35,051 nt of DNA from Zygnema cylindricum (taxonomy: Eukaryota > Streptophyta > Zygnematophyceae > Zygnematales > Zygnemataceae). The position numbers and the translations under genes were made by a program. Below are positions 1 through 9,949 of this stretch, one piece after another (position 1 is the stretch's first letter; each line of letters starts with the position of its first letter). Location: positions 126,244 through 161,294 of the forward strand of contig JBBHKE010001200.1 of the NCBI GenBank assembly GCA_037447655.1. Reading direction: 5' to 3'. The notes beneath the pieces are model-generated. The model was not told the DNA's origin, made no database searches, and was given only the letters and a program-made list of their open reading frames with translations.

Positions 1-936
1 AACAGGAACCTTTAGCATACTTTTAAAAGCTTTTAATGCCGTGCACGCTTATATACAAGGATAAACAAATATCTTTTAGGGATCAAAATTTTGTGAAACA
101 CGTACACAAAATTTATATTCCAACTTCTACTGGAAAAAGCAGCAGTTTCACCCAGCTTTTTGTGTTCTGCTGTTTAAGAGCATGTTTCTGTCGTTTTCTT
201 GTAAAACTTAGCGCCGTACTGCCTAAGTTCCAACCGTACGAAGGAATCGCAAATTTGTAGAGTACAATTTGCGTCATCCTCGAACTTAGGATGTACGAGA
301 ATTTGTCGTCTTGTGTTTTTCGACCCACTTTGACGACGAAAAAGGTCATCTTCAACCTTATATTTAAAACACATGCACAAAGTGTTTTAAAACTAGGGAT
401 TTTCTATAAACAAATAGGAACATATATTCGCACGTGCCGTAATTTTCGAAAATTTTCATACGATTTCCAAGGACAAATAAAAATACAAAATTCGCTATGT
501 TTTGTCCGTTTGCGTTCAAATAGGACGAAGAAAAGTACACAATTTGTTTGGAATTGTCCGTTTTCGTCTAGTACGAATTTCTTTTTTGCAGGGGTCTTCA
601 AATTCCGATGCCATTTCACGTCGACCGGATAGGAGACGCAAAGGCAAAACGCTTCGTCTTCAACCGTGAAACAGCACAGGCTGGAAGGCGGTACGTCTAC
701 AATGTCACGGTAAGACATGCGACTTCACAAGCAGTTCCAAAAAATAACGTGGGACCACATATTGTAGACGTTGACAATTGTCACAGGTATTGTCGACGTA
801 TACAATCGTCACAAGCGTAAGTTACGATTTCGTCCTTGCGCACATAGGGACACTTGAAAACCGGGTTTGGCGGATCCGCGCTAAAATACAAAGTAAGTTC
901 GCTAAGTTACAAGTACACGGGGATATACCCCTAACT
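1..936 (+). mobile_element. Diverged PIF/Harbinger-like element, right part
   Basis: From about 780 to 934 the sequence aligns by eye with the right end of the complete element at 2454-3402. It shares the same order of a CGTCACA box, a GATTTCG box, a CGCACATNGGGAC box and a terminal ACACGGGGATATACCCC in place of ACATGGGGACGTACCC. It ends in TAA, as expected for a TWA target. The left terminus was not found and may lie outside the window. There is no coding capacity. The open frames here lack protein-like composition. Confidence 0.4.
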
Positions 937-1085
937 CTAAAATTTTCTTTACATTATTCAAGGTACTCTTTGAATCAACGATAACAACTCTAGTATAATG
1001 CCATTTTAAATAGTGTGGCTAACATACAAAACTGTATCGTATTAACAAAAAAAGTACAAAAAATGATTTAATACATGCCGTTATG

Positions 1086-1200
1086 ATGTACGTGCGTTTT
1101 CACAAATCACGTAGTGCAAACGTCATAATGACGTGAAACTGTAAGTTTTGACAGAATGCGTTTTTACAAACCGCGTAGTGAAAACGTCATAATACTTTGT
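1086..1200. repeat. Two-copy direct repeat, ~64 bp period
   Basis: A segment containing TGCGTTTTCACAAATCACG then GTAGTGCAAACGTCATAAT is repeated about 64 bp later with a few substitutions (TGCGTTTTTACAAACCGCG and GTAGTGAAAACGTCATAAT). Function is unknown. Confidence 0.6.
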
Positions 1201-1240
1201 ACTCTTTGGTATCCTGGAAGTACGTGACATCATGATTAGA

Positions 1241-1371
1241 GTCGCAAATCTGACACGGTAATGTAGTAACGCTATTCATTTCGCAAATCATAGGGAACGC
1301 GACAAAGCGTCGCAAATTTGACACGATAATAACACTATTCATTTCGTAAATCTTAGGGAAGGCGACACATC
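1241..1371. repeat. Two-copy tandem repeat, ~63-68 bp unit
   Basis: Units at 1241-1308 and 1309-1371 both begin GTCGCAAATNTGACACG. Both contain CTATTCATTTCGNAAATC, then TAGGGAANGCGACA. The second is a few bases shorter. From 1372 to 1776 I see no gene. That stretch has short scattered GACA/GTCA motifs (for example TCGTCAATTTTCCTGACAAA) that look like older repeat decay. Confidence 0.6.
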
Positions 1372-1776
1372 GTAATTATTGGCTTATTCATACGTCATAC
1401 ATTGGTTAATTTTGTACTTTTTTGGTTACGGGCGGGCAAGGTTAGTCCCGAGAAATCGAGTTTCGGTTAATTTTTATTTTCGTAAACGCCGGTCGGTTAA
1501 CAGTTAACAATTTTGGAGCGTGACATAACCCGGTCAGGCGTTGGTTGGATTTTGAAAAAAAAAACGGTCGATTTCGGTTATGTAAAATTTTGACTTTTGC
1601 GACCTTTGCCTGGAAGGCATGTGAAAATCGTAAATCGTCGGTTTTTTCGACAGATTAAAATTGTCAGTATTCCTGACAAACGAAACTCGTCAATTTCCCC
1701 GACAAAGGGAAAGCGACAGTTTTGACGATAGTCAAAAATCGTCAATTTTCCTGACAAACAAAAATCGACAGTTTCC

Positions 1777-1986
1777 TCGCTATCAGTGTTAATGCTTTTT
1801 TTGCCCCTTAAAACATCTTTTCTCCGTACACGCTCGTCGGATTTCCAATATGACGGTTGCGCTTGAAATTTGAGTTTTTCAACCCTCCAATTGGCGGTCT
1901 CAAATTGAGAATCGAGCCAAGTATGTACAGAGAAAAGATGATTTTAGTGGCGAAAAAAATATTAACACTAATAGCGATGCTTGGTG
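1777..1986. mobile_element. Mariner-type MITE, copy 1 (left end worn)
   Basis: The two ends are inverted copies of about 70 bp: CCTTAAAACATCTTTTCTCC with GTACAC on the left, and the reverse complement around AGAAAAGATG and GTGGCGAAAA on the right. The short core contains AATTGGCGGTCTCAAATTG. The right end reads AATAGCGATGCTTGGTG followed by TA. The left outermost bases are diverged. Family membership follows from the copies at 15204-15396 and 28917-29133, which have TA at both borders. Confidence 0.7.
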
Positions 1987-2085
1987 TAGTCGGCCGACAC
2001 AGCCATTCTTAAATTGCCGTACAGAAGGAGAGGCGAATTATGACGCCAAGTTCTCTTACACCAACCCGAAATCTACAGTACATAC

Positions 2086-3868
2086 TAGTGTTGGGTATCG
2101 GGTAGATTCATATCGCGATAATTTCGATATTCGATATATCGAATATCGATCGAGGAGGATCCTCGATATATCGTACCGAGACCAACATAAATTATCGCGA
2201 TATATATCGCGATATATAGTGTTTTTTAAATATTTTATTTTTTATTTTTTTATATAATATGTTATTTTAGCGAAAAAGTCAAATTGTCTAATACGCCACG
2301 TACGCCGGGATTTTCGTTCCGTGACTTAAAGGTAGACGCCGCAAAATGTAACCGACAAAAAAATACTAATTCTGAAATTATAATAATTAATTATTTGGGG
2401 TATGGTTACACGAGGAGGACTGTAATAGTACGGACAGCAAAATTTATGTATTAGGGTACGTCCCCATGTGTTAAAGTACATACTTTTCTCTGTCTTTTTG
2501 CCCTAAAATTCAGGGAACTTTGAAAAAAACTTTAGCCGTACGATAAATACATTTTTACCAAAGTAAAGTGAACGTCAATTCATACTTTGGATGTACGACC
2601 TGTTTGTCGTTATGTGAACGCATTTTGACGTTTTCCCCTTTTAGACCCCCGGGCAAGAGAATCCAGCCCAAAAAAAAACTTCATCCAAAATCACCTCGAG
2701 GAGGTGATTTTAGTTCAAGTACCGCCCAAACAGCGAATGAAAAGCGTACCACGCACGCGCCACACGATTTGTAAATTTTTTGGACGAGGGAGAGTCCTCG
2801 CTATTTTTCTCCGCGCACGTCACGTACTATGTACGTAAAAAAATTTGCAGGGGTCTCGGACTTCCACTTGCATTCATGGGTCCTTTGCATAATTTTTCGC
2901 CGTCGGCGCCTCTCCTCTCTCCCTCTCACACTATCGCTTGTATCTCACACTTTTTAGAATGAGATACGACAATATTGGTATAAAATGAAAGATCTTCAAA
3001 AAATATATTTTTTGAAATTTTTTAGGTTTTTATTTAATGGCAAATCGAGTGAGAAAAGTAGAAAAAGAGAAATCGAGAAACCATGGCGGAAAGTTCTTGA
3101 ATCCGTGACGTCGACGTTGTCACAAGTGAGCGTGACGTCACAACGTCACCAAACCCTAAACATTTGCAATTTCATAAAAATCTAGACGTCTACCACTGTC
3201 GCTATTTTTGTTGGCGTCACCAATCGTCGGAAGTTTCGCAGTCGCCTTCAATCGTCACAAGTTGTACCTACGTCTACAACCGTCACATGTCAAAGTTCCG
3301 ATTTCATTTTCGCACATTGGGACGCTCTTCAAAGTAGTACGGCGAATCTTCACTATAGTCCAAAATACTTTATCAAAGTACCGATTACATGGGGACGTAC
3401 CCTTACAGAGGTCTTGGGTACATCGCGTATCTTTTGTCAAAAAGTTTTACATACGTGTTCTGATATGAGTGGTTTCACGTAACCTGACTACCAAATCTAA
3501 AAAATCATCGAATATTTGGAAACCGACCTTTTTCGTCTGGAAAATCGTACTTGCGTATGATGTACGTGTACTTCATAAGTGTACCTCGTCAATGTACCTC
3601 AGAGATCTCCTTCACTCTGCTGACTTTCAGGAAAAAACCGTATTTCTTTCCGGCAAAGATTTTACAGTCACTTTGTCCGAAGTCACGAGATTTTGAAAAC
3701 CTGTGGGATTTTATTTATTTTTAGCTTCGATATATTGACGATACGATATATTGGCGATATATTGCGATAATTTGAAATTCGATATATTGAAGCGATATAT
3801 CGATTATCGGGTACCTGAAATTCGATATATATCGAATATTGGCAATGGGTCCTCGATACCCAACACTA
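2086..3868. mobile_element. Non-autonomous hAT-type transposon
   Basis: The ends are perfect inverted repeats over 15 bp, TAGTGTTGGGTATCG on the left and its complement on the right. They are flanked by the near-identical 8-bp sequences GTACATAC (2078-2085) and GTACGTAC (3869-3876). An 8-bp duplication and a TAGTGTTGGG start are typical of hAT elements. Both subterminal zones (about 2100-2220 and 3725-3855) are packed with GATATATCG-like palindromes, plausible transposase-binding sites. No transposase is recognisable. The interior is occupied by the Harbinger element at 2454-3402, so the pre-insertion length was about 830 bp. Confidence 0.8.
2454..3402 (+). mobile_element. Non-autonomous PIF/Harbinger element nested in hAT
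   Basis: The terminal inverted repeat GGGTACGTCCCCATGT has its exact complement at the right end. TTA is directly repeated at 2451-2453 and 3403-3405, matching the TWA target of PIF/Harbinger elements. The element is 949 bp with no transposase. It is an internally deleted relative, in opposite orientation, of the element at 29601-31260. Shared blocks include CCCGGGCAAGAGAATCCAGC near 2647 and a GTGACGTCACAACGTCACC-like stretch near 3130. The short open frames inside it are not credible genes. Confidence 0.85.
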
Positions 3869-4053
3869 GTACGTACTATACTATACTGTACCTGAGTATG
3901 ACAGTCTATTCTCTTTCACGAACTCTTTCTTGGTAAATATAGAAAGGATTTTGTTTTTGCCGTACGGTCATTGACTCCCCGACCAAGTGGAATTTCAATG
4001 GAGGCCCCTTTGTAAAATTTCCATGTCCTTATCAACCCAAGGGTCTACCATAA

Positions 4054-4575
4054 CTCCTTCTCCTTCTTTCTCTTTCTCCTTCTCCTTCTCATTCTCCTTT
4101 TCTTTCTCCTTCCTCCTTATCCTTCCTCCTCCTACTTCTCATTCTCCTCCTCCTCCTCCTCCTCCTCCTCCTCCTCCTCCTCCTCCTCCTCCTCCTCCTC
4201 CTCCTCCTCCTCCTCCTCCTCCTCCTCCTCCTCCTCCTCCTCCTCCTTCCTCTCCTCCTCCTTCCTCTCCTCCTCCTCCTCCTCCTCCTCCTCCTCCTCC
4301 TCCTCCTCCTCCTCCTCCTCCTCCTCCTCCTCCTCCTCCTCCTCCTCCTCCTCCTCCTCCTCCTCCTCCTCCTCCTCCTCCTCCTCCTCCTCCTCCTCCT
4401 CCTCCTCCTCCTCCTCCTCCTCCTCCTCCTCCTCCTCCTCCTCCTCCTCCTTCCTCTCCTCCTCCTCCTCCTCCTCCTCCTCCTCCTCCCTCTCCTCCTC
4501 CTCCTTCTCCTCCTCCTTCCTCTCCTCCTCCTCCTCCCCCTCCTCCTCCTCCTCCTCCTTCTCCTTCCTTTCTCT
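4054..4575. repeat. Very long CCT/CTC trinucleotide microsatellite
   Basis: A mixed CTTCTC/TTCTCC tract (4054-4141) leads into a nearly pure CCT repeat to about 4560, broken only by a few CTTCCTCT variants. The strand is pure pyrimidine for more than 400 bp. Open frames across it (poly-proline on plus, poly-glycine on minus) result from the repeat and are not called as genes. From 4576 to 5040 I see only unremarkable sequence with no gene. Confidence 0.95.
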
Positions 4576-5039
4576 TTCTCAAAAAGGTACAGTTTCTCCT
4601 CCTCTGTTCTCTCCTACACAGACTCGAGTTCCATATGGTCGTTGTCTCGTGTAGCAAGTTTAATCTGGATAATGTGGCGATATCAATCCCCACGCCCCTA
4701 TCTGCGATTTTTTCCCCAAGGGCTCAACATTATGTGACATTAGTCCCTCTTCTAACTGCTCCCGAGTAGTCGAATCCATCTATCTTCCCTGGTTCTCCAT
4801 CTCTCCCTCCCTTTATTTTCCTTCTCTCTTCTTTTCCAACTTTCCAGCTTTCCTTCTCTCTCATTCGCTATATATGTTTGCCATTTCAAAATCCATATTT
4901 TTTTATTATGCGTGTTAAATGTGTACTCATTTTTCTTTTGTATTATTCACTTTTTTTTATCGTCCTTTTGTGGCCAGACGGAAAGAGGTTTACATATTTG
5001 TAGTTTTCTATAGGTTATAGATCATAGGTTATGTGTAGG

Positions 5040-5074
<35 letters not shown>

Positions 5075-5077
5075 GGC
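5040..5077. repeat. TA dinucleotide microsatellite
   Basis: About 14 uninterrupted TA units are followed by TTTATATAGG. This is a simple repeat with no further signal. Confidence 0.95.
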
Positions 5078-5129
5078 ATGTATGTATCTATGTAATATGT
5101 GTATGTGAACAACTTACAGAAGGAAATTC

Positions 5130-5245
5130 TCAAGATATCTTTTAGGGTAGTGGAAGTTACTACCGTTTAAAAAAAAAAAAATTTAATTTAACTTCAGATC
5201 TCAAGATCTCTTTTAAGGTAGTGGAAGTTACTGCCGTTTTAGAAA
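5130..5245. repeat. Two-copy direct repeat, ~70 bp period
   Basis: A box reading CTCAAGATATCTTTTAGGG then GTAGTGGAAGTTACTACCG is repeated about 70 bp later as CTCAAGATCTCTTTTAAGG then GTAGTGGAAGTTACTGCCG. The copies are separated by an A-rich, T-rich spacer. From 5246 to 5600 there is AT-rich sequence with no gene that I can support. Confidence 0.65.
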
Positions 5246-5602
5246 AAATGATTTTAATTTACCTTTTAGTAAGTCCACACAGACAAATATTTCCAGGCAT
5301 GAGAAGAAACCAGATGAACAAGCAACCCTAAAAAATTTGCAGAATAAATAAGATTACATATTTGGAACTAAAGCCTTTAAGGCTTAGATATCAACATCAT
5401 GTATTGTGCATCATAACATTTCTTCCTTTTCAATTCTCAATTTTCATTGAATTCTCAATTTTCATCGCATTCTCAGATTCAGTCTCCAGTTGTGGTTGGA
5501 TGGTAAAAAAAGAAGAACAAGACATTCAAGAAATAAAGTAGCAATCTATTCCATGTAGACAACGAACGACAATTTCACACATTCTCTATATTTTGTCATA
5601 AG

Positions 5603-5747
5603 TTTCCAACACAAAAGTCCTATATTTCCAACACAAAAGTCCTTTATTTCCAACACAAAGTCCAATATTTCCAACACAAAAGTATTATATTTCCAACGCT
5701 AGAGTCCTATATTTCCAACACAAAAGTCCTACAATTCCAATATAAAA
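5603..5747. repeat. Six-unit tandem repeat, ~23-25 bp
   Basis: The unit TTTCCAACACAAAAGTCCTA is repeated about six times with substitutions and small length changes. The last unit is degraded to AATTCCAATATAAAA. Units abut without distinct spacers, so this is a minisatellite and not a CRISPR array. Confidence 0.85.
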
Positions 5748-5813
5748 TTTTGAAGTACATCTTTACTAACTTTACAACAGAAATATAGAGGTTCACGGAA
5801 GGAAAAGGAATTA

Positions 5814-6053
5814 TTAACCTTTGTATGTGTGGTCTACTCCATTCTCAACGGACACCACATTGATCATCTTTTCCATCAAAAAGTCATGTTCCCTAGAATA
5901 CTTAAGAATCGCGGGCTGTACTGACGTTTTTCCAAGACCTTCGTTGAAAATTATTTTTATGAGCTCGCCTCCTGTCTGTTCAGCCACTCGACCAAAATGA
6001 CCATATGGTAAAGTACATGCCATAAGATAAATAAACTCTCTTAACTTTATAGA
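5814..6053 (-). pseudogene. Candidate exon of unknown gene, interrupted by copia-1
   Basis: A minus-strand frame reads from the copia-1 border down to a TAA at 5814-5816. Its composition is protein-like, not repeat-like, and includes MACTLPYGHFGRVAEQTGGE and the C-terminal GVDHTYKG. I do not recognise the family. On the far side of copia-1 the same frame can be followed from 12125 to about 12150, and the 5-bp target duplication falls inside codons. The insertion therefore appears to have landed in an exon, or in an older repeat that happens to be open. A 3' splice-like AG occurs on the minus strand near 12150, just before the upstream in-frame stop. The candidate exons at 13214-13625 and 14494-14688 could belong to the same transcription unit, but the junctions cannot be fixed by eye. 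Confidence 0.35.
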
Positions 6054-6694
6054 TGTTGGGTTATTGTCGTTTGGCGGTATTTTCGCGAAGCGACATACTA
6101 ACATTTATTTGTTAGACGTGAAGTATCATGTCATCATACAAAATGTACAACGTCGTTTCGCGGCGGTACTTTTGCTATCCGCGAACGAAATGAACTATTT
6201 TGTTTCGCGTCACTTTATGTTTTCGTGCGCAGGTGTCACATTTTGCGTGCAAGAGTTGAACGTGTGACGACACGTGTTTTATTCAACGTTTGGAGTTAGT
6301 CGTTTCAAAGGATGAAAGCGCGTGCTACTTTTTTCGTGGAAACTTTCTTGCAGTGTGCACAGTCAGTTAGGGACAGACTTCATCGCGACGCTAAGTTCTG
6401 CTTGTCTTACCTTGTTGTCTCTTAGTGCAAAGTAGCGAGTATATAGGTAGTAGTGTACATGTGCAGAGTATTGTATCTTACATGATTAAATTTTAGAAGA
6501 TTAATCTTGGAGAAAGAGATTATTTAAAGAAGAGAGAGAAGAGAGAAGAGAGATGATGTAAAGAGGCTTCGGCCAAGAACACTTATAAATCTTTTTGGTT
6601 GAACATTCCTCTTGTCTTTTATAAGCTTTTGCTGTGTAATGTTTTACGTTTTGTGAATTTATTTGAGTGAATGTCTTTTGCTTAAGATCCTACA
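6054..6694 (+). repeat. copia-1 5' LTR with promoter
   Basis: 641 bp, from TGTTGGG to TACA. A TATA box (GTATATAGG) lies at 6439-6447. Downstream is a GAGAGAAGAGAG tract, as is common in transcribed R/U5 regions. The same order appears in the 3' LTR. The sequence directly after the LTR (ATTGACATCACAACGAGTGC) does not match the initiator-Met primer site seen in copia-2 and copia-3. Confidence 0.9.
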
Positions 6695-6736
6695 ATTGAC
6701 ATCACAACGAGTGCTTTAGAGATAAAGAGAGAGCGC

Positions 6737-7987
6737 ATGGGGGGGGAGAAGAATAGAAATACTTCTTCCCCCATGTAGACTTCTGGGAGAGTAAGAGAGT
6801 TTAGTTTTTCGGGTTTTCAATTTGAGGAGACCCAGAATACGGAGAGAAAATTCGAGGAAATGTTTGATACACTTATGAGATATGTAGATTCTTGTTTTCA
6901 AACTCAACCGAGTGAGAGGAAAGAAAACACTTCCTTTCGGGCTATCGATCCATTCAATGGAGGGGCTAATGAAAGTGAGAGAAAAGAGAGGATTAGGAAA
7001 AGAAAAGAGAGGATTAGGAAAAGAAAGTCGAAGATAGAAGAAGAAGAGTTTGAGTTTGAAGAAGGATTGGAAAACGAAAAAAATTATAATATGTCGGGGA
7101 AATCCGTGGCCTTTAATGTCACCAATTAAGTCGTTTGGAAGAAGTTTATTTCAAGCCAATTTATTCTCAAGAAGCTTTAGAGGATTGTCAATGGAGAAGA
7201 GAAAATGCCACTCGAGAGTAAGAAACGTGCTCAATAGAGGTTGAAGGATATTGCGGCAACGACCGGTTTGATGAATAATTGTACTTCTTTCGTGGTTGAT
7301 CATTTTCTCGCTCACGGCACGACCCATGAGTATTGGCAAGCACGTGAGGAGCAATATGAGAAAGGTGTTGAGAACAAAGGTCAATATGTTTATACAAATT
7401 TTATGGATTTTAAAATCAAGTCAAATGAATTGAGGGATGATGTCGTGAAGCGCTTCAATATTATACTCGAGCAATTAATCAACAATGGCCGAGTTATCTT
7501 GGATGCGGATAAGTTAAGCGCTTTTCTTAATGCTTTATCGAAGAAACTTTTGCATCTTAGAACTATTTTACAAGCAAAGGCGGATTACACCTTCGGATTC
7601 ACCGTCAATTTTATCAAAATGTCGGAGGGAACTCCCACGGCTTCTTCAAGTGGAGGAGGAGGAGTTCTCAACTCTACTACTCCCGAAACCCCGGATCTTA
7701 ACTATGCCGCCGGCAGAGGAGGTTGTAGAAGAGGCGGCGTGAGAGGTGATGGTGGCAGCCAAGGCAACAAGAAAGAGCAAGGTTGTCCACCGAAGGTCCT
7801 TTCGGGTCTTTCCAATGTGACATGCTACCGGTGTAACCGGCTTAGACATTTGTCTTCATTTTGTCCGAATAAGGACAAGCAATTTCATTTTTGCGGTAAG
7901 TGGGGGCATATGAGCCCTCAATGTTATGCGAAAAGTAGAGATTCCGGAAGTGGAAGAGGAGGTAGAGGAGGTGATAGAGGCAGCTGA
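6737..7987 (+). pseudogene. gag: copia-1 gag (nucleocapsid precursor), broken
   Basis: The frame starts at ATG 6737, hits a TAG at codon 14, and resumes through the ATG at 6860 to about 7127. Disrupted sequence follows, then a long frame from about 7241 to a TGA at 7985-7987. The second part resembles the copia gag UBN2-type region (DDVVKRFNIILEQLINNGRV). It is followed by a Gly/Arg-rich tail with two zinc knuckles. The first, CYRCNRLRHLSSFC from 7823, fits CX2CX4HX4C. The second reads FHFCGKWGHMSPQC and has lost its first cysteine. The TGA at 7985 is in frame with the protease downstream, so gag and pol were probably one frame, broken here by a CGA-to-TGA type change. Confidence 0.85.
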
Positions 7988-8122
7988 GGTGGCGGCCCAA
8001 AAGGTGGCCGCGGTGGCGGTCGTGGTTACGGTAATGCAAATTACTTTGACTATGGTAATGAAACCGGTGAAGTTTTTCAGATTCTTAACCTTACCCTTAA
8101 CTCACTTAGTAGTGAAGGAAAT

Positions 8123-9442
8123 TTGGAGAAAGAGTGGGTTATTGATACGGGGGCATCTCATCATGTTTGCACGGATGCCACCTTGTTTGATGACATGAGG
8201 GAACTTACGGTTCCAAAGTTTATCTCGGCAGCAAGCGGCCATGTCATTTCTGTTGGTACGGTTCGCACGGTTCGGCTTGATCTCTTTTCATGGGATAATG
8301 ATGGGAAAGAGAAATGGACGGAGTATTGTCTTCAAAACACACTTTATATTCCGGACGGTTCGCTCAATATGTTTAGTTTTCCACAAATCCAAAAGAGTGG
8401 TGGAAGCTTACTTGCACGAGGTGATCAATCTATTGAGACTTGGAATGAGAAAATGAATGTAATTTGAGAAAGGGTTGTAACTCATGTGAATCATTGTCGG
8501 CTCTTATGGAGGAGGCCGAAATCTAAAGTTCCCACCGAGGGAATTTCACTTCAAATTTCGGAGTTGAAAGGTGATCTTACCTTTTGGCATCACCAGATGT
8601 GTCACACATCCGAGGTAAGTTTGAAGAAGATGATTCGTCATTCTTCGGTGAAGGGTTTGGACCTCGCATGCGGTGAGAAGGTGAACGGATGCGGAGGATG
8701 TAGTAAAGGACGTCAAGTTCGGAAATCCCATCTGAATAAAGACATCAAGCATCGAGTTCAAAATCCTTTGGAGGTTGTTCACATCGATCTTTGTGGACAT
8801 GTTAAACCCGAGACAATTGGAGGTAATAAGTATACTTTGGTGATTGTTGATGAATTCTCTCGGAAGTAATGGGTATATTTATTGAAAAAGAAATCGGATG
8901 CATTTGAAAAATTTAAAGAATGTCATGTATTGACCGAGAGGCAAATTAATAAGAAACTTAAGTCCATTCGATCGAACAATGGAGGGGAGTTTGTTGTTTT
9001 TGAGGGGTATTAAAAGGAGTGGGGGATAAGGCACCAATTCACGACGCTTTATTCTCCGGAGTCAAATGGAGTGGCTGAGAGGAAGAATCGTACTTTACAA
9101 GAAATGGTCCGTGCGATGGTTCATAGCTCCGGACGAAAGATGTTTTTGTGGGGAGACGCCATTCTTACGGCAAATTACATTTGTTACCGAAGACTCACTT
9201 CGGTTTCCGGAAGTAAAACACCGGAGGAGTTGTGGAGTGGTAGAAAGCCCACGGTTAATCATTTGAGAATTTGGGGATGTCATGCTACGGTTTATGTGGA
9301 ATCAATTAAGAGGAAAGGGAAATTTGCACCAAGGTGTTGGCCGGGAATTTTTGTTGGTTATAGTGCAAAAGGGAATTTATACCGAGTATATGATCCGGCT
9401 CGTCACACCGTGGAGGAATCTCGGAATGTGGAATTTTATTAA
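8123..9442 (+). pseudogene. pol: copia-1 protease and integrase, broken
   Basis: The aspartic protease is marked by WVIDTGASHH near 8135. It is followed by a typical LYIPDGSLNMFSFPQI stretch. After a stop at about 8465, the pre-integrase zinc region contains FWHHQMCH and CGGC. The integrase core begins at HIDLCG (about 8780). In-frame stops occur near 8867 and 9012. The second catalytic aspartate is lost: the usual RSDNGGEF reads RSNNGGEF, with codon AAC at 8975-8977. The catalytic glutamate in GVAERKNRT is present. The final part (RIWGCHATVYVE and GIFVGYS) fits the integrase C-terminal end. No active integrase could come from this copy. Confidence 0.93.
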
Positions 9443-9949
9443 GATCTCAAACCCGCCATGAATTCCGTTGGGAAATTTTTTAAAAAAATGGATTTTTATG
9501 AGGAGAGTGAAATTGAGAATTTCCGTATATTGGAGATTCGGAATCCGATGAGGAACCGAATGTAAAAACTCAGAAAAATAAATTGGGAAAAATCGGTTAT
9601 AATTGAATTTGAAAGAAAGAGTAACGAATCTTTGGATTCCCAAGTGCCTTTGAACATTTAGAAATCTCAAAGCTCTAAATCGAGTTCTAAATCGAGTGAG
9701 AAGGAAATGAAATTGAATCCGAGGGAGAGAAAGAGGAGAAGGAGGAGGAGCAAGTTCTTAGAAGGAGCTCTCGGAGTACAAAGGGAAGAAACTGGAGAAA
9801 CTCACTTACCATCGAAAAGGGGAAAATGCATCAAATTCGCATTATTTCCTTTCCGATGCTAAAGAGACGGAGTTTCTTTTGTAGCAATCACTTACAAAAA
9901 ATCATCAGCGACCCTCAATTCTATGTTGAGGCAAAGAGGTAGGTTGATT

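Noticed and set aside
3987-4769. 260-codon frame with a long proline run (and 184-codon poly-glycine frame on minus)
   Set aside because: Generated by the CCT microsatellite. The flanking residues carry no protein-like signal on either side.
5603-5747. Regular ~24-bp repeats resembling a CRISPR array
   Set aside because: Units abut with no unique spacers, there are no cas genes, and the context is eukaryotic.
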